Assembly: GCA_900155495.1 (NCBI GenBank)
Contig: FTLJ01000687.1
Span: 1-32,855, forward strand
DNA from: Porogramme epimiltina
Lineage: Eukaryota; Basidiomycota; Agaricomycetes; Polyporales; Polyporaceae
DNA: 32,855 bases
Direction: 5' to 3'
Below the pieces are notes generated by a model, which saw only the letters and a list, made by a program, of their open reading frames with translations, was not told the DNA's origin and did no database searches. This document shows positions 1 through 14,179 of the stretch, in pieces; position 1 is the first letter of the stretch, and each line of letters begins with the position of its first letter. A program made the position numbers and the translations under genes.

Positions 1-723
1 TGTTGGAACAAGCGAAGCGGGGTCGGACGGGCAGCACAACGGGGCGCGTTTGGCAGGTGCAAACGCGTGGGGTGCATTCGGCGCGCTACAATACATTATA
101 TACGAGTACGATAACCTATCGGATGGTGGCGTTCGCGCGAGCGAGTCACCGGCAAAATCTGTGTTCCGACATTCTTCTATTTCTGTGAGCTGAGAGGGGG
201 TGCTGCACTGGAAGGAGACAAGTTGTTAAATGCTGTCAGTCGAGTGTATACGCGATGTCACGGTTATCCTGTTGTATTCCATTCTTCGTGCAGCTATGTA
301 TATATGGTACGGTATGACCAGGGATGACCCTGACACTCCGTCGCGGAGATAATAAATTCGAGGCATTTCCCCCAGCGGCGTGTCACGTATGGCGGTACCA
401 CGGTATGATTGGAGTCCGCGTGTACTCCGCGCGGTTCGCCGCCACCCCACGCCTGCTCCGCGCGCAAGTCTCCGTCGACATGTGCTTTCGTCCCATGTCA
501 CAAACGTCCACGAAGATGCACTTATGTGAGCACACAGTCTCTCGAGATACGCTCCTCATAGAACGGAAAGGTGAAACCAAAGAAGCGGCTACTGCATTGA
601 TCATACACCGACCACGTGAAGTACATTGTGTCATAGTACAGCGTGTTATAGTACAGCCTGGTGAAGGGGATCCCGGATGCTCCATAACATGCTCAAGGGT
701 ATCTGTATCCGATGCAGCTACCT
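1..723. other. No supported gene
   Basis: I see no convincing gene here. Open frames on both strands run through it but have random-looking composition and no splice-linked continuation. The part from about 723 down to 600 might hold a third exon of the minus-strand coiled-coil gene next to it: a frame with residues such as LEVAASDTDTLEHVMEH lies just past a possible acceptor at about 727. No branch site supports that acceptor, so I leave it out of the model. Confidence 0.5.
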
Positions 724-1851
724 CTAACTTATTGATTGGCGTATGTCCACAACGCCCACAAGCCAGTCGACAACAAAACCACAAACTAAAACGGAGTGAG
801 AAAAGTAAGCCACGCACATCGAGAAGGCTCGACTTACGATAAAGACCTTCCGGTGCTCCATGTAAACATCCTCTTCCGGTGCCTGCATTTCTATGTCGAC
901 TCTTGCAGTATAAAAGGCCGGGGCGTTGGTCGAGTGCGGGTACTGCTTGAGCAGGGCATCGCGTTCGGTAGAGCTCGTTACCAAACGATCCCGCGTCGGC
1001 CATGTCGGCCGGCTCGCTGAGACTCCCCCACTGCTCGTAGGAGCGCGAGGCGGCGGAGGCGCTGAAGGTTGAAGCAGCCGCGCCCACTCCTGGTCCTCGC
1101 GTTGCCGCCGTTGCCCCTCCTCCGCAATCGCCGCAACCTCCGCAGCGCGGCGCACCTCCTCCCGCGCCCATCGCGCTTGCGACGCACGCCTATCCTCCTC
1201 CTCTGCTGCCGCCGCCGCCTCGCGACGGGCCCTCGCGCGCTCTTGCCGTATACGTATAGCGCGCATCTCCTCCTCGGCCCGGCGGCGTTGAATCTCAGTC
1301 GTGGCCACGATCTCGCGATTTCGTGCTTCGAGCTGCCCAAGGAGCTCTGAGGCGCGGGCCTGGTCCCTTTCTAGGCGTCTGATGCGCTCCGCATGACCGG
1401 AATCTGCGCATGCCCAACACGGTGAGGGCGACGTCGTCAGCTCCTATCCGCCTCCAACAGAGAGACCACCCTGCGTACCCGTTTCGATAAAGAACCGCGT
1501 GTGGTGCGCACGCCGCGCTGTTGCCTCGCGGGCAGCGGTGCCTCTCCACTTCTCCAGACTCGCGACCAACTTCGCGATCTCTTCAACGTCGGCGAGTGCA
1601 CTGATTTGAGAGGCGGAGAGCGTTGAGTTGACCTCGAGCCCGCTGTACTCAGTGGAGAGCTCCTTGTATGCACGTGTAAGCTTGGCGTACTCCCTGCCGT
1701 GTGGGGGACACCACACGTTCTTCGAGGTTATAAGCAATCGCTCCGGGCAAGGAGTACACTCGTCTTCGAGAAGGGCCTGACACAAAGCCACTCGCTGTTG
1801 ACGTACGCCATTATCTGGTTGTGGAGATAGATCAGGGAATGACTGGGACAT
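724..1851 (-). CDS. Coiled-coil protein with Cys/His-rich N-terminus, two or more exons
   Basis: The function is unknown. Exon 1 is 1851-1479. The intron is 1478-1404 (75 nt, donor gtacgc, branch-like gctgacg, acceptor gcgcag). Exon 2 starts at 1403 and rejoins the frame as ...FFIETDSGHAERIRRLERDQ. Residues about 24-51 hold C24, C32, C35, C48 and H51 (ending WCPPHGREY), which could bind zinc. From about residue 125 to 225 the protein is a long, highly charged E/R/A-rich coiled coil, followed by a short Pro run (PSAPPPPRAP) and a tail. The 3' end is uncertain. Read straight through, the frame stops at 724 (350 aa). A good gtaagt donor at 837-832 after EHRKVFI suggests another intron, and the last 38 residues look like translated intron. 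I believe similar Cys/His plus coiled-coil proteins occur in many copies in polypores, but that is from memory only. The region just upstream belongs to a duplicated block. Confidence 0.7.
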
Positions 1852-1857
1852 GGAGAG

Positions 1858-2575
1858 GTGGTTCCCTCTAGGGGAGCAAAGGTGTAGTGGAAGTGAAGTG
1901 AGATGGTTGAGGTAAACGCACTCGAGAAAACTGACTCCCTCCTCATGTAGGCCATGTTCTGCCCCACGTGGAATAGGTCACGAGAGCCCACCAGCGCCCC
2001 ATGTACCCGGCGTCATGTTGCAAGCTCCCTCCGAGTTGGATGGGAAAACTAGACAAGAAGGACCTCCACACATATGCGTCTGAGCGCGCCCTCGTCGTTG
2101 AGCGCGCCGGCATGCGCGCTCAACATACCATTTCCGTCATCTTTACATAAGCTTATCTTATCTTATCGCGCACGCTCCTTATTCGACCCCTTACTACTAG
2201 CCATCCTGTCTTATGCCACTACCGTCCTTTCCTCCGTCCCATCCCGTTCGCACCGCATCGTCCCACTGGGCCGCTATTATGACATCCAAAGACTGACAAT
2301 GCCATGAAGATGGGTGGCCGACGATCTCGAGCCTGCTCTCCTCGTGTGAGATGGCGACTGCGCCGCGCGCCGCGTGCGTGGCAGGCCGCAGAAGCAGCGG
2401 CAGCGGGGGAGCTATTTTGTGAACCCGGGTCCTGTGAGAAACGATACCATTCCTGGGGTACCTCCAAGTCCTTCCTCCCGTTCTGTTCCGTGCGCATCTC
2501 GTGACTACGGTATACATATATGTAGGGCCTCGAAAGCCCAGCCCTCATTAACACGGGATACTACCTCTGTCTTCT
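1858..2575. repeat. Diverged intergenic repeat, copy A
   Basis: Two parts of this stretch recur in the same order and orientation at 5.10-6.07 kb. The first (about 1870-1935) shares ggtgtagtggaagt and gaggtaaacg with 5118-5180. The second (about 2100-2570) shares accatttccgtc, aagcttatcttatcttatcg, ttcgcaccgcatcgtcccac, ggtggccgacgatct, the run gcatctcgtgactacggta and aaagcccagccct with about 5616-6065. The spacing between the parts differs (about 190 versus 460 nt). Neither copy has a convincing ORF. Copy A ends just upstream of the coiled-coil gene start, so it contains that gene's likely promoter. The origin is unknown: a segmental duplication or a decayed non-coding transposable element. 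Confidence 0.75.
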
Positions 2576-2612
2576 CTCGTGCGGACCTCTTTCTTTTCCT
2601 AACGTTGCGGTA

Positions 2613-2979
2613 ATGGACACCCGTAGCCCACAAATCCGACATATTATCTACTCTGACACTCTCAATACAATGATGAATCAAACGTCGATAATCATCACAA
2701 CCACTACCACCACTACCGGGCCTGCTGGTATGACCACCACGACAGTGACGACAGTTCAGACTGTAGCCAAAACCGAGCAAAGCGGGTTTGTCAATGTCTC
2801 CGGGAGAAACTTTACTCTCGATGGGGCTATATATCCGGTCATTGGGTGAGTGCACCGACCTCGGGTACATGGATGCGCACGAGCTGCACCCCAAGTGGCC
2901 GCAGCACACGCTGGAGGACTTCGCGAAGGAGTTTTACGCGATGGAGGACCCGGGAAGCGTATACAAGCGCAGCGAGTGA
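2613..2979 (+). pseudogene. Possible GH5 (mannanase-like) N-terminal fragment joined to an unidentified C-terminal fragment
   Basis: A frame starting at 2613 gives a Thr-rich stretch (a run of ACC/ACT codons, TTTTTTTGPAG), then SGFVNVSGRNFTLDGAIYPVIG. This resembles the linker and first beta strand of fungal GH5 endo-beta-mannanases, whose catalytic domain often begins with FV..SG..F.LNG..Y..VG. The match is short and rests on family memory. A good donor (gg|gtgagt, about 2845) follows, but no catalytic domain does. In another frame, 2845-2979 encodes GYMDAHELHPKWPQHTLEDF and on to a stop, with strong G/C-ending codon bias. I do not recognise that piece. No signal peptide or CBM1 precedes the linker. 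I read this as a gene remnant, not a working enzyme. Confidence 0.35.
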
Positions 2980-3107
2980 AGGGTGGTTCAACTTCAAAGA
3001 TCACCGGTATCTTGGAGCACGCTTACTTGAATAAATGTACTGTATAGTCGAATTGAGCAGGTGTGTATTTTCTAAGAGAACGATGCGAAATGCGCGTGAA
3101 GACACAT

Positions 3108-3113
3108 TTTATT
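3108..3113 (-). promoter_or_regulatory. Probable poly(A) signal AATAAA for the secreted-protein gene
   Basis: A perfect AATAAA lies on the minus strand about 110 nt downstream of the secreted-protein stop codon. The spacing is plausible. No transcript evidence is available. Confidence 0.4.
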
Positions 3114-3222
3114 TCAAACGATTAGTCGCACAAGCAACCAAGCTACCAAAACGAATACATGGCGGTGGTTCCCCCCTCCGCGTTCAAAGACTACGAATAT
3201 TCCCGCCTCTACAATGTCCCAT

Positions 3223-3798
3223 CTACACCACGTTCAGCGTAATTCCGCTCTGCATGAGTACCGGGCCATTCTCAGCCTGCACGATAGTTAAACGCACAGT
3301 CAGCCACCATTTCCGAGACCCCGAAGCACGAGCCGTGGCAGCACTCACCCCAACTAGCACCAGTTGCGTCAATGTGAGAAGCGCCAGGCCCGAATCAAGC
3401 TCTGGCACCTCAACAGTGAAGTTCTGGTGGAACCCGAGCTGCGGCGGGCCTCCCGACATGGGCGCCCACGGGCCACTGAACAGCACGTCGCCGACGACCG
3501 CGGGCTCGCTTGGGCTGATGGTCTCGCACGCGTTCTCCGGGCAGGATATAAGTCCGAGGACGATTGCGACTTGGAACATGATGCCGGGCGCGCTCTGCAG
3601 AGGTTACAGCCGATTAAACAGACGCTGGGGAGGAACAGAATGAGGCGGAAGGAGACACACCGGCTGTTCGACGACGATGACGAGCTCTGAGCCGGGCGTG
3701 ATGTCCGTGCCGTTCGTGGGAATGACAATGGACGCGCCCTGGCCCAACACAGGGAGGACGAGGGACGCGAGGAGGGGGATGCTCTTCCACAAGTTCAT
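3223..3798 (-). CDS. Small secreted protein, polypore type, three exons
   Basis: This is a 145-residue protein. Exon 1 is 3798-3661, exon 2 is 3594-3349 and exon 3 is 3276-3223. Both introns are phase 0 (66 and 72 nt); the second has the branch-like ggctgac and acceptor gtgcag. The start is the only ATG giving a classic signal peptide (MNLWKSIPLLASLVLPVLGQG, cleavage near residue 20). The mature part begins ASIVIPTNGTDITPGSELVI and continues with an aliphatic strand (MFQVAIVLGLISC), a Cys pair (CPENAC), QNFTVEVP and a final ITLNVV. That suggests an all-beta, Ig-like fold. I associate this layout with small secreted proteins of white- and brown-rot polypores; the molecular function is unknown. 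The protein is probably extracellular. The QNFT and PTNGTD segments contain N-glycosylation sequons. A TATA box sits 65 nt upstream and a poly(A) signal downstream, so the gene looks intact among decayed neighbours. Confidence 0.88.
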
Positions 3799-3862
3799 GA
3801 CCGGCGGGGCTGTGGTCAGTCGGGCTGCTCCTGCTGCGGTTCATAGACCACCACCCGAAGGG

Positions 3863-3869
3863 TTTTATA
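3863..3869 (-). promoter_or_regulatory. TATA box of the secreted-protein gene
   Basis: TATAAAA on the minus strand, 65 nt upstream of the start codon at 3798. This is a usual distance for a fungal TATA promoter with a short 5' UTR. Confidence 0.6.
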
Positions 3870-3899
3870 GTGTTCTGAAGCAGCACATTTGAAGGACCT

Positions 3900-4250
3900 C
3901 GGGTGCCCATCGGCTCCGGTCCATCAGCTCTCCGGTGCCACCGTATCATTTAGGGCCAGACGTCCTACCTGAGTGTAAGCGTTTGTTGATGGCTTGTTAT
4001 ATTGCATCGTAAGCGGAGATCTGAAGGTGTTGGAACAAAGTTACATTAATGAATCTACGCTGCAATAGAAGTCGTGGTTACCTGGTTTAGCACGCTCTTC
4101 AAGCGGTCGTTGACAGATTGTCAACGCCTTCCGCGACTTCGTCTACGGATCTTCTACGGGCTTAGTAACTTGGACACAACGGCATTCAGCGAGAAGTTCA
4201 AGCGAATCCATGAGCGGAAAGCTACTACCTGACCGGTGGCGACAGTCCCT
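3900..4250. other. Intergenic stretch, nothing recognised
   Basis: No convincing ORF, RNA gene or repeat was seen between the secreted-protein promoter and the eRF3 relic. Confidence 0.5.
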
Positions 4251-4253
4251 CCC

Positions 4254-5005
4254 TCATCTCGAACCATAAAGCAGCCAAGCTGAGCGTAGGCAGCCAAGAC
4301 CAGCCGCGATCGGTCCACCCACCGTCATTCCTATTCCCAAGGTTAGCACAGTTCGGGTGAAGCTTGGAGTCCTTGGCCGGAATCTCACGACGCAGATGGG
4401 CTCGGAAGACTTGATTAGGGAGACGACCATCCTGCCCATCTTTGCGAACTGTGGCGGTTTCCGTGACTAGCAGCTAGTAACCTTGTCAGAGTAGCGTCAT
4501 AGTACCCATATGCGTCAAGATGAGACGCCTGGAGCACGCGGGTAGATATAGTCACTCGCGGTGAGCGTGGCCTCCCGCGAGAGAATGTGGGAGTGCATAA
4601 CAGCAAGAGACCCAGAGAAGATGATGCTCTTGTGGTTCGAGATCGCGAGCTGCGCCCCGAAGTGGCGCAGAGTGGATGGAGCCCAGCGAACCGGTGATAA
4701 CGTAGCCGGGGGTGACGTCCTTAGCGCCGACGCCACGGATGCAAGTGCAAATGTTGTCGCCACAGCACGACTTGCATATGGCGACGACATCGATCGTGTT
4801 CCTGTTCGGGCTCGATCTTGTCGACGATGACGGTGCCTGTGTACTTGTACTCTTTAGAGACGTGCAGCATCAAGGGTGTGTTGATCTTACGATTCATCAT
4901 AGATAACTTATTGAGGTATTCAGGCGGAAAAGTGCCACTGGTTACGCTAATAGTGCAACGCATAAACGCATACCGCAGGAAGGAACTCACGCCCATCACC
5001 CCCAC
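4254..5005 (-). pseudogene. eRF3/Sup35 translation release factor pseudogene (domain II/III part)
   Basis: The intact family member is the GTPase eRF3, which works with eRF1 to end translation. Here only the C-terminal beta-barrel region remains, split over three frames. Reading the minus strand downwards: EYLNKLSMMNRKINTPLM and EYKYTGTVIVDKIEP (5005-4800); GVGAKDVTPGYVITGS (about 4750-4690); FGAQLAISNHKSIIFSGSLA followed by VMHSHILSREATL (about 4650-4550); KPPQFAKMGRMVVSLIKSSE followed by PICVVRF (about 4470-4370). These follow the eRF3 order: the Y-K-D-x-GT-V strand, the D-I-S-P-G-F-V-L turn, the V-A-Q-I-A-I..K-S-I-I..V-M-H-x-H block and the P-P-A-F-A-K-x-G block. At least two frame changes and a stop interrupt it, and the G domain with the GTP-binding motifs is absent. 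It may be an old duplicate. A working eRF3 must exist elsewhere because the protein is essential. Confidence 0.8.
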
Positions 5006-5029
5006 AACCCTCGCCCCGACAACCCGTCT

Positions 5030-5151
5030 ATACGGTCGACTGCGCCGAGGATCTTGGGGACTACCGCCGTCCCCACTATCACGATATGCTCACGTATTTG
5101 CCCGCCCTCATAGGGGGGCAAGGGTGTAGTGGAAGTAGCGTGGGATAGTCG
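5030..5151 (+). pseudogene. Short coding-like fragment, unidentified
   Basis: One plus-strand frame reads YTVDCAEDLGDYRRPHYHDM and continues LTYLPALIGGQG to a stop at about 5151. It has gene-like codon use and a helix-like pattern but no start codon or partner exon. It overlaps the upstream side of the eRF3 relic and the start of repeat copy B. I do not recognise the family. It may be a remnant of another gene's terminal exon, or chance. Confidence 0.2.
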
Positions 5152-6070
5152 AGGTAAACGTACTCGAGCAAAGCTGTAGTAGCCACTTCACCCGTCATAT
5201 AGCTCAGCATGGGATAGACGTGTCAGTACGGCTCCTTCCAAATAGTGAGCGTGCAGCGGGGCCTCCGGTACCAGAAGGTGGCGGAGGGAGAACGTCAACT
5301 CATGCATATAAGCGCCGGGTATAGCAAATCAAAGTGCACTCACAAGGACCATCTGCAGAGCCGCTATAGCGTGCCGACAATCCCTTGAGTATCGATGTAT
5401 CGTCGATTGATCTTGGGGACTTTGTGAGTGGTTTGGCATGTTGGCCGCATGGCTGACAGTGTCACGGAGACATAGAGCACAGAAATACAAGAAAGTCATG
5501 AAGGCAATGTAGTGCCGTCTGGATTCTGAATGGCGTTTGGTATACAAACAACCGCGCAGTGACTCGGACGGAGAGCTGCTGCGGCAGTCACTGCCACGTG
5601 GCTCCGGGAGGAGTTGTAGAGCGCGCTAGCGTGAGCGCTTCACCTACCATTTCCGTCTTCCTTACCTAAGCTTATCTTATCTTATCGCGCACACACTCTT
5701 GAGTCGACACCCTTCTGAGATCCATCCAGCCATCCTGTGCCGTCCTTTACTCCGTTCTATTCTGTTCGCACCGCATCGTCCCACTGGACCGCTAGTATGA
5801 CCCACAAAGACGAAGAATACCGTTGATATGGGGTGGCCGACGATCTTGAGCACCGCCGCGTGCGTGGCAGACGCGACGGCAGCAGCGGAGCTATTTCGTG
5901 AACTCGGGCCCTGTGAGCAGCGACGCCGTTCCTGCGGTACCTAAAAGTACTTCCTTACGCTCCATTCTGCTTGCATCTCGTGACTACGGTAAGCATATAT
6001 GATATATCAATGTAACGTCGCAAAAGCCCAGCCCTCCCTCAAAACGAGATACAGATACTACCTGCCCGTA
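5105..6070. repeat. Diverged intergenic repeat, copy B
   Basis: This is the second copy of the block at 1.86-2.57 kb. The first segment is 5105-5180 and the second about 5616-6065, separated by about 435 nt of less similar sequence. The strongest shared stretch is the HindIII-containing aagcttatcttatcttatcg near 5670. It is shorter than copy A by several indels. No ORF in it is convincing; a 72-codon minus-strand frame at 5329-5547 looks random. Confidence 0.75.
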
Positions 6071-6317
6071 CTCACGAACATGTGAATATCACCGGTCGCA
6101 GGTTCCGCTTCTTGACCAACCTAATATGACCCATTCTTCAGTGTTTTCGAAATTCGGACAGGGTCACTGACTCACTGCTAGGGGCTTGTACGGGGTTTGT
6201 GTATGGTATATATTCTGCACCGCAGAACTCTGCATAAGGCGACGACAAGGTGGCGAAGGGAATCTCTGGCCTTGTGAATGGAGGGACCGCCCACAACGTG
6301 ATTGATCGGGGCCGGAG

Positions 6318-6425
6318 ATGACTGTAAGCGCGCCGAGTCACCGCAAGGCTGACTCGCACTTAAGACGCACACTGCGGTGCGCAGGCAAGATCCTGCACAA
6401 GGTGTACTTTCGTCAAGCCATGGTA
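6318..6425 (+). promoter_or_regulatory. Upstream block conserved between the two ABC genes (copy 1)
   Basis: About 100 nt, some 320-420 nt before the start codon, that aligns with 22748-22855. It carries a CGAGTCA and a TGACTCG half-variant, where copy 2 has a perfect TGAGTCA. bZIP factors of the AP-1/Yap1 type bind TGA(C/G)TCA and commonly control fungal drug-export genes, so a stress-responsive element is possible. No expression data support this. Confidence 0.3.
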
Positions 6426-6740
6426 CATTGGATTATAAATCTCATCAATATTACGCGACATACTGCAGGAGCAAGCCTATGACTCGAGACCGAGAATTTA
6501 GTTTAGGATCGACCGCCACTGCGACGGAGCTCGCCGCTTCCACTGCGAGCGGATAGGGGGGAAGGTCTAGGGAGTGAAAATAGCTGCAACAAACTGGTTG
6601 GTGAGTCGCCGAGAAAGGCTGGACGACGTGGCAACTGGACGCGGAGCGCACGCCCATGCGCTTCTTCTAACCGGTCCCGTATATGTATCTTCGCATTCTT
6701 TGCCCTTTCCCCATTAACGCTTGCTTCCCCTCTGCCCTCC

Positions 6741-13034
<6,294 letters not shown>

Positions 13035-13104
13035 ACTGCTGCTCCTGCCATGTTCTGCTCGTCCGCGGGGTCCGTCGTGAACGATTCGTATACACGTGCA
13101 CTCG

Positions 13105-14130
13105 TGTAATAGACACCAGCGTCTCAGACAGGATACGCCCTATTTTTTCTTCCCACCGTTGCGCACCGTTGCGCACCGCTGCGTAAAATTATGCCAGCCC
13201 AGTATAGCAGGGCGCTCATAAAAACGAATAGCCTCAAGTCACGTGTTCAATCGGTCTGTCCAAGGAAACCCTAGGTTAAGAGCTAACCTCATTCTCGAGT
13301 TCGGTATTTCCGCTCAAATACGATCCCCGAAAAGTTCAAATGATCATCTTGCGACGAGTGTATATACGGGGGAGAACTATAAACTCAAATGCTACACGAT
13401 GACGGCATCCGTCAGCGCGTCCAGTAACGCTTCTCCGCTCAAACACAGGAGCCGTGGAGCCGTGGACCGATGCGGTGACAGGAGTAGGTGGTACGTGCTC
13501 CTTGGGTTCAATCAGATATGCTTCTGCTCAAATTTTAGTGTTCACCTACCAGCGTTTTTGCTGGATATTACGGCTAGCGCCTCGCATAAAAATAGGACTG
13601 GTGGGGCGCTGTCATACACAGTGAGGATGGAATTTTCGAGGCGCAGTGGTGGCCGTTATCCCAGAAGAAGTTAAAAGTGATATAGAAGAACAATCAGAAG
13701 CCTATATTCTGGGAACCGTTCTCGTGACTGTATCAATTCTAGTTTTGGGGACCCCAGAAAGCCAACAAATTAATTAGATCCATGATTTCACTTTTTGGGG
13801 GCCCCAAAAAACAGGTTATCCCGCACTCTTCTACATGCCTTTGAATTTCCGTTTCTTGGGCTGACTTATACTATAATTCTTAGATACATTCCCGGAGCCC
13901 GTTTGTGACGATCGAGAAAGTAGAAAGCCCTGGTGTGTGCGTAGGTATTCATAGCGTCTGCCCTCTGCTTATTTGACAACAATGCCCGTACATCCCGTGT
14001 CCATGCTGCGCGAAATAGCGTGCAGATGGCCGCCCCTCGGAAGCAATATCAATCGACCTCTAATATCGTCGTGCGTCCTCACTAGCCCCGCCTCTTCACC
14101 GACTGCCCATTGTTCCCACTCTCTATGCCC
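13105..14130. other. Intergenic stretch between ABC copy 1 and the NLR
   Basis: No convincing gene was seen; a 143-codon plus-strand frame at 13243-13674 has mixed composition and no recognisable motif. The stretch holds three near-perfect 10-bp tandem units (accgttgcgc) at 13155-13184. It also holds two palindromic TGGGGnCCCCA sites at 13746-13756 and 13796-13806. Confidence 0.5.
13792..13810. repeat. 19-nt palindrome TTTTTGGGG-G-CCCCAAAAA
   Basis: Perfect inverted repeat with 9-nt arms around one central G. A shorter relative with the same TGGGGnCCCCA core lies 50 nt upstream at 13746-13756. It could be a protein-binding site or a cruciform-prone remnant; the role is unknown. Confidence 0.6.
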
Positions 14131-14138
14131 TCTTTCCC

Positions 14139-14144
14139 TATAAA
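14139..14144 (+). promoter_or_regulatory. TATA box of the NLR gene
   Basis: TATAAA, 36 nt before the chosen NLR start codon. This implies a very short 5' UTR if the start is right, and it supports the ATG at 14180 as the first one available. Confidence 0.5.
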
Positions 14145-14179
14145 CTGCCCTCGACACACCATCTAGGCTCGTGTAAGAC

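Noticed and set aside
3..188. 61-codon plus-strand frame at the window start
   Set aside because: Too short and without a motif; it could be the tail of a gene beyond the left edge, but nothing in the sequence supports that.
324..842. 172-codon plus-strand open frame
   Set aside because: Composition looks random, with many rare residues, no motif and no splice partner; it runs into the antisense of the coiled-coil gene.
383..1171. 262-codon minus-strand open frame
   Set aside because: It is mostly an out-of-frame reading of the GC-rich coiled-coil gene. Its part beyond the gene has no motif. The coiled-coil frame joins exon 1 through a good intron, whereas this one does not.
3035..3643. 202-codon plus-strand frame over the secreted-protein gene
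   Set aside because: Antisense to a gene with a clear signal peptide, two good introns, a TATA box and a poly(A) signal on the minus strand.
13243..13674. 143-codon plus-strand open frame between ABC copy 1 and the NLR
   Set aside because: No motif, mixed codon use, no signal peptide and no splice-linked continuation; probably chance.
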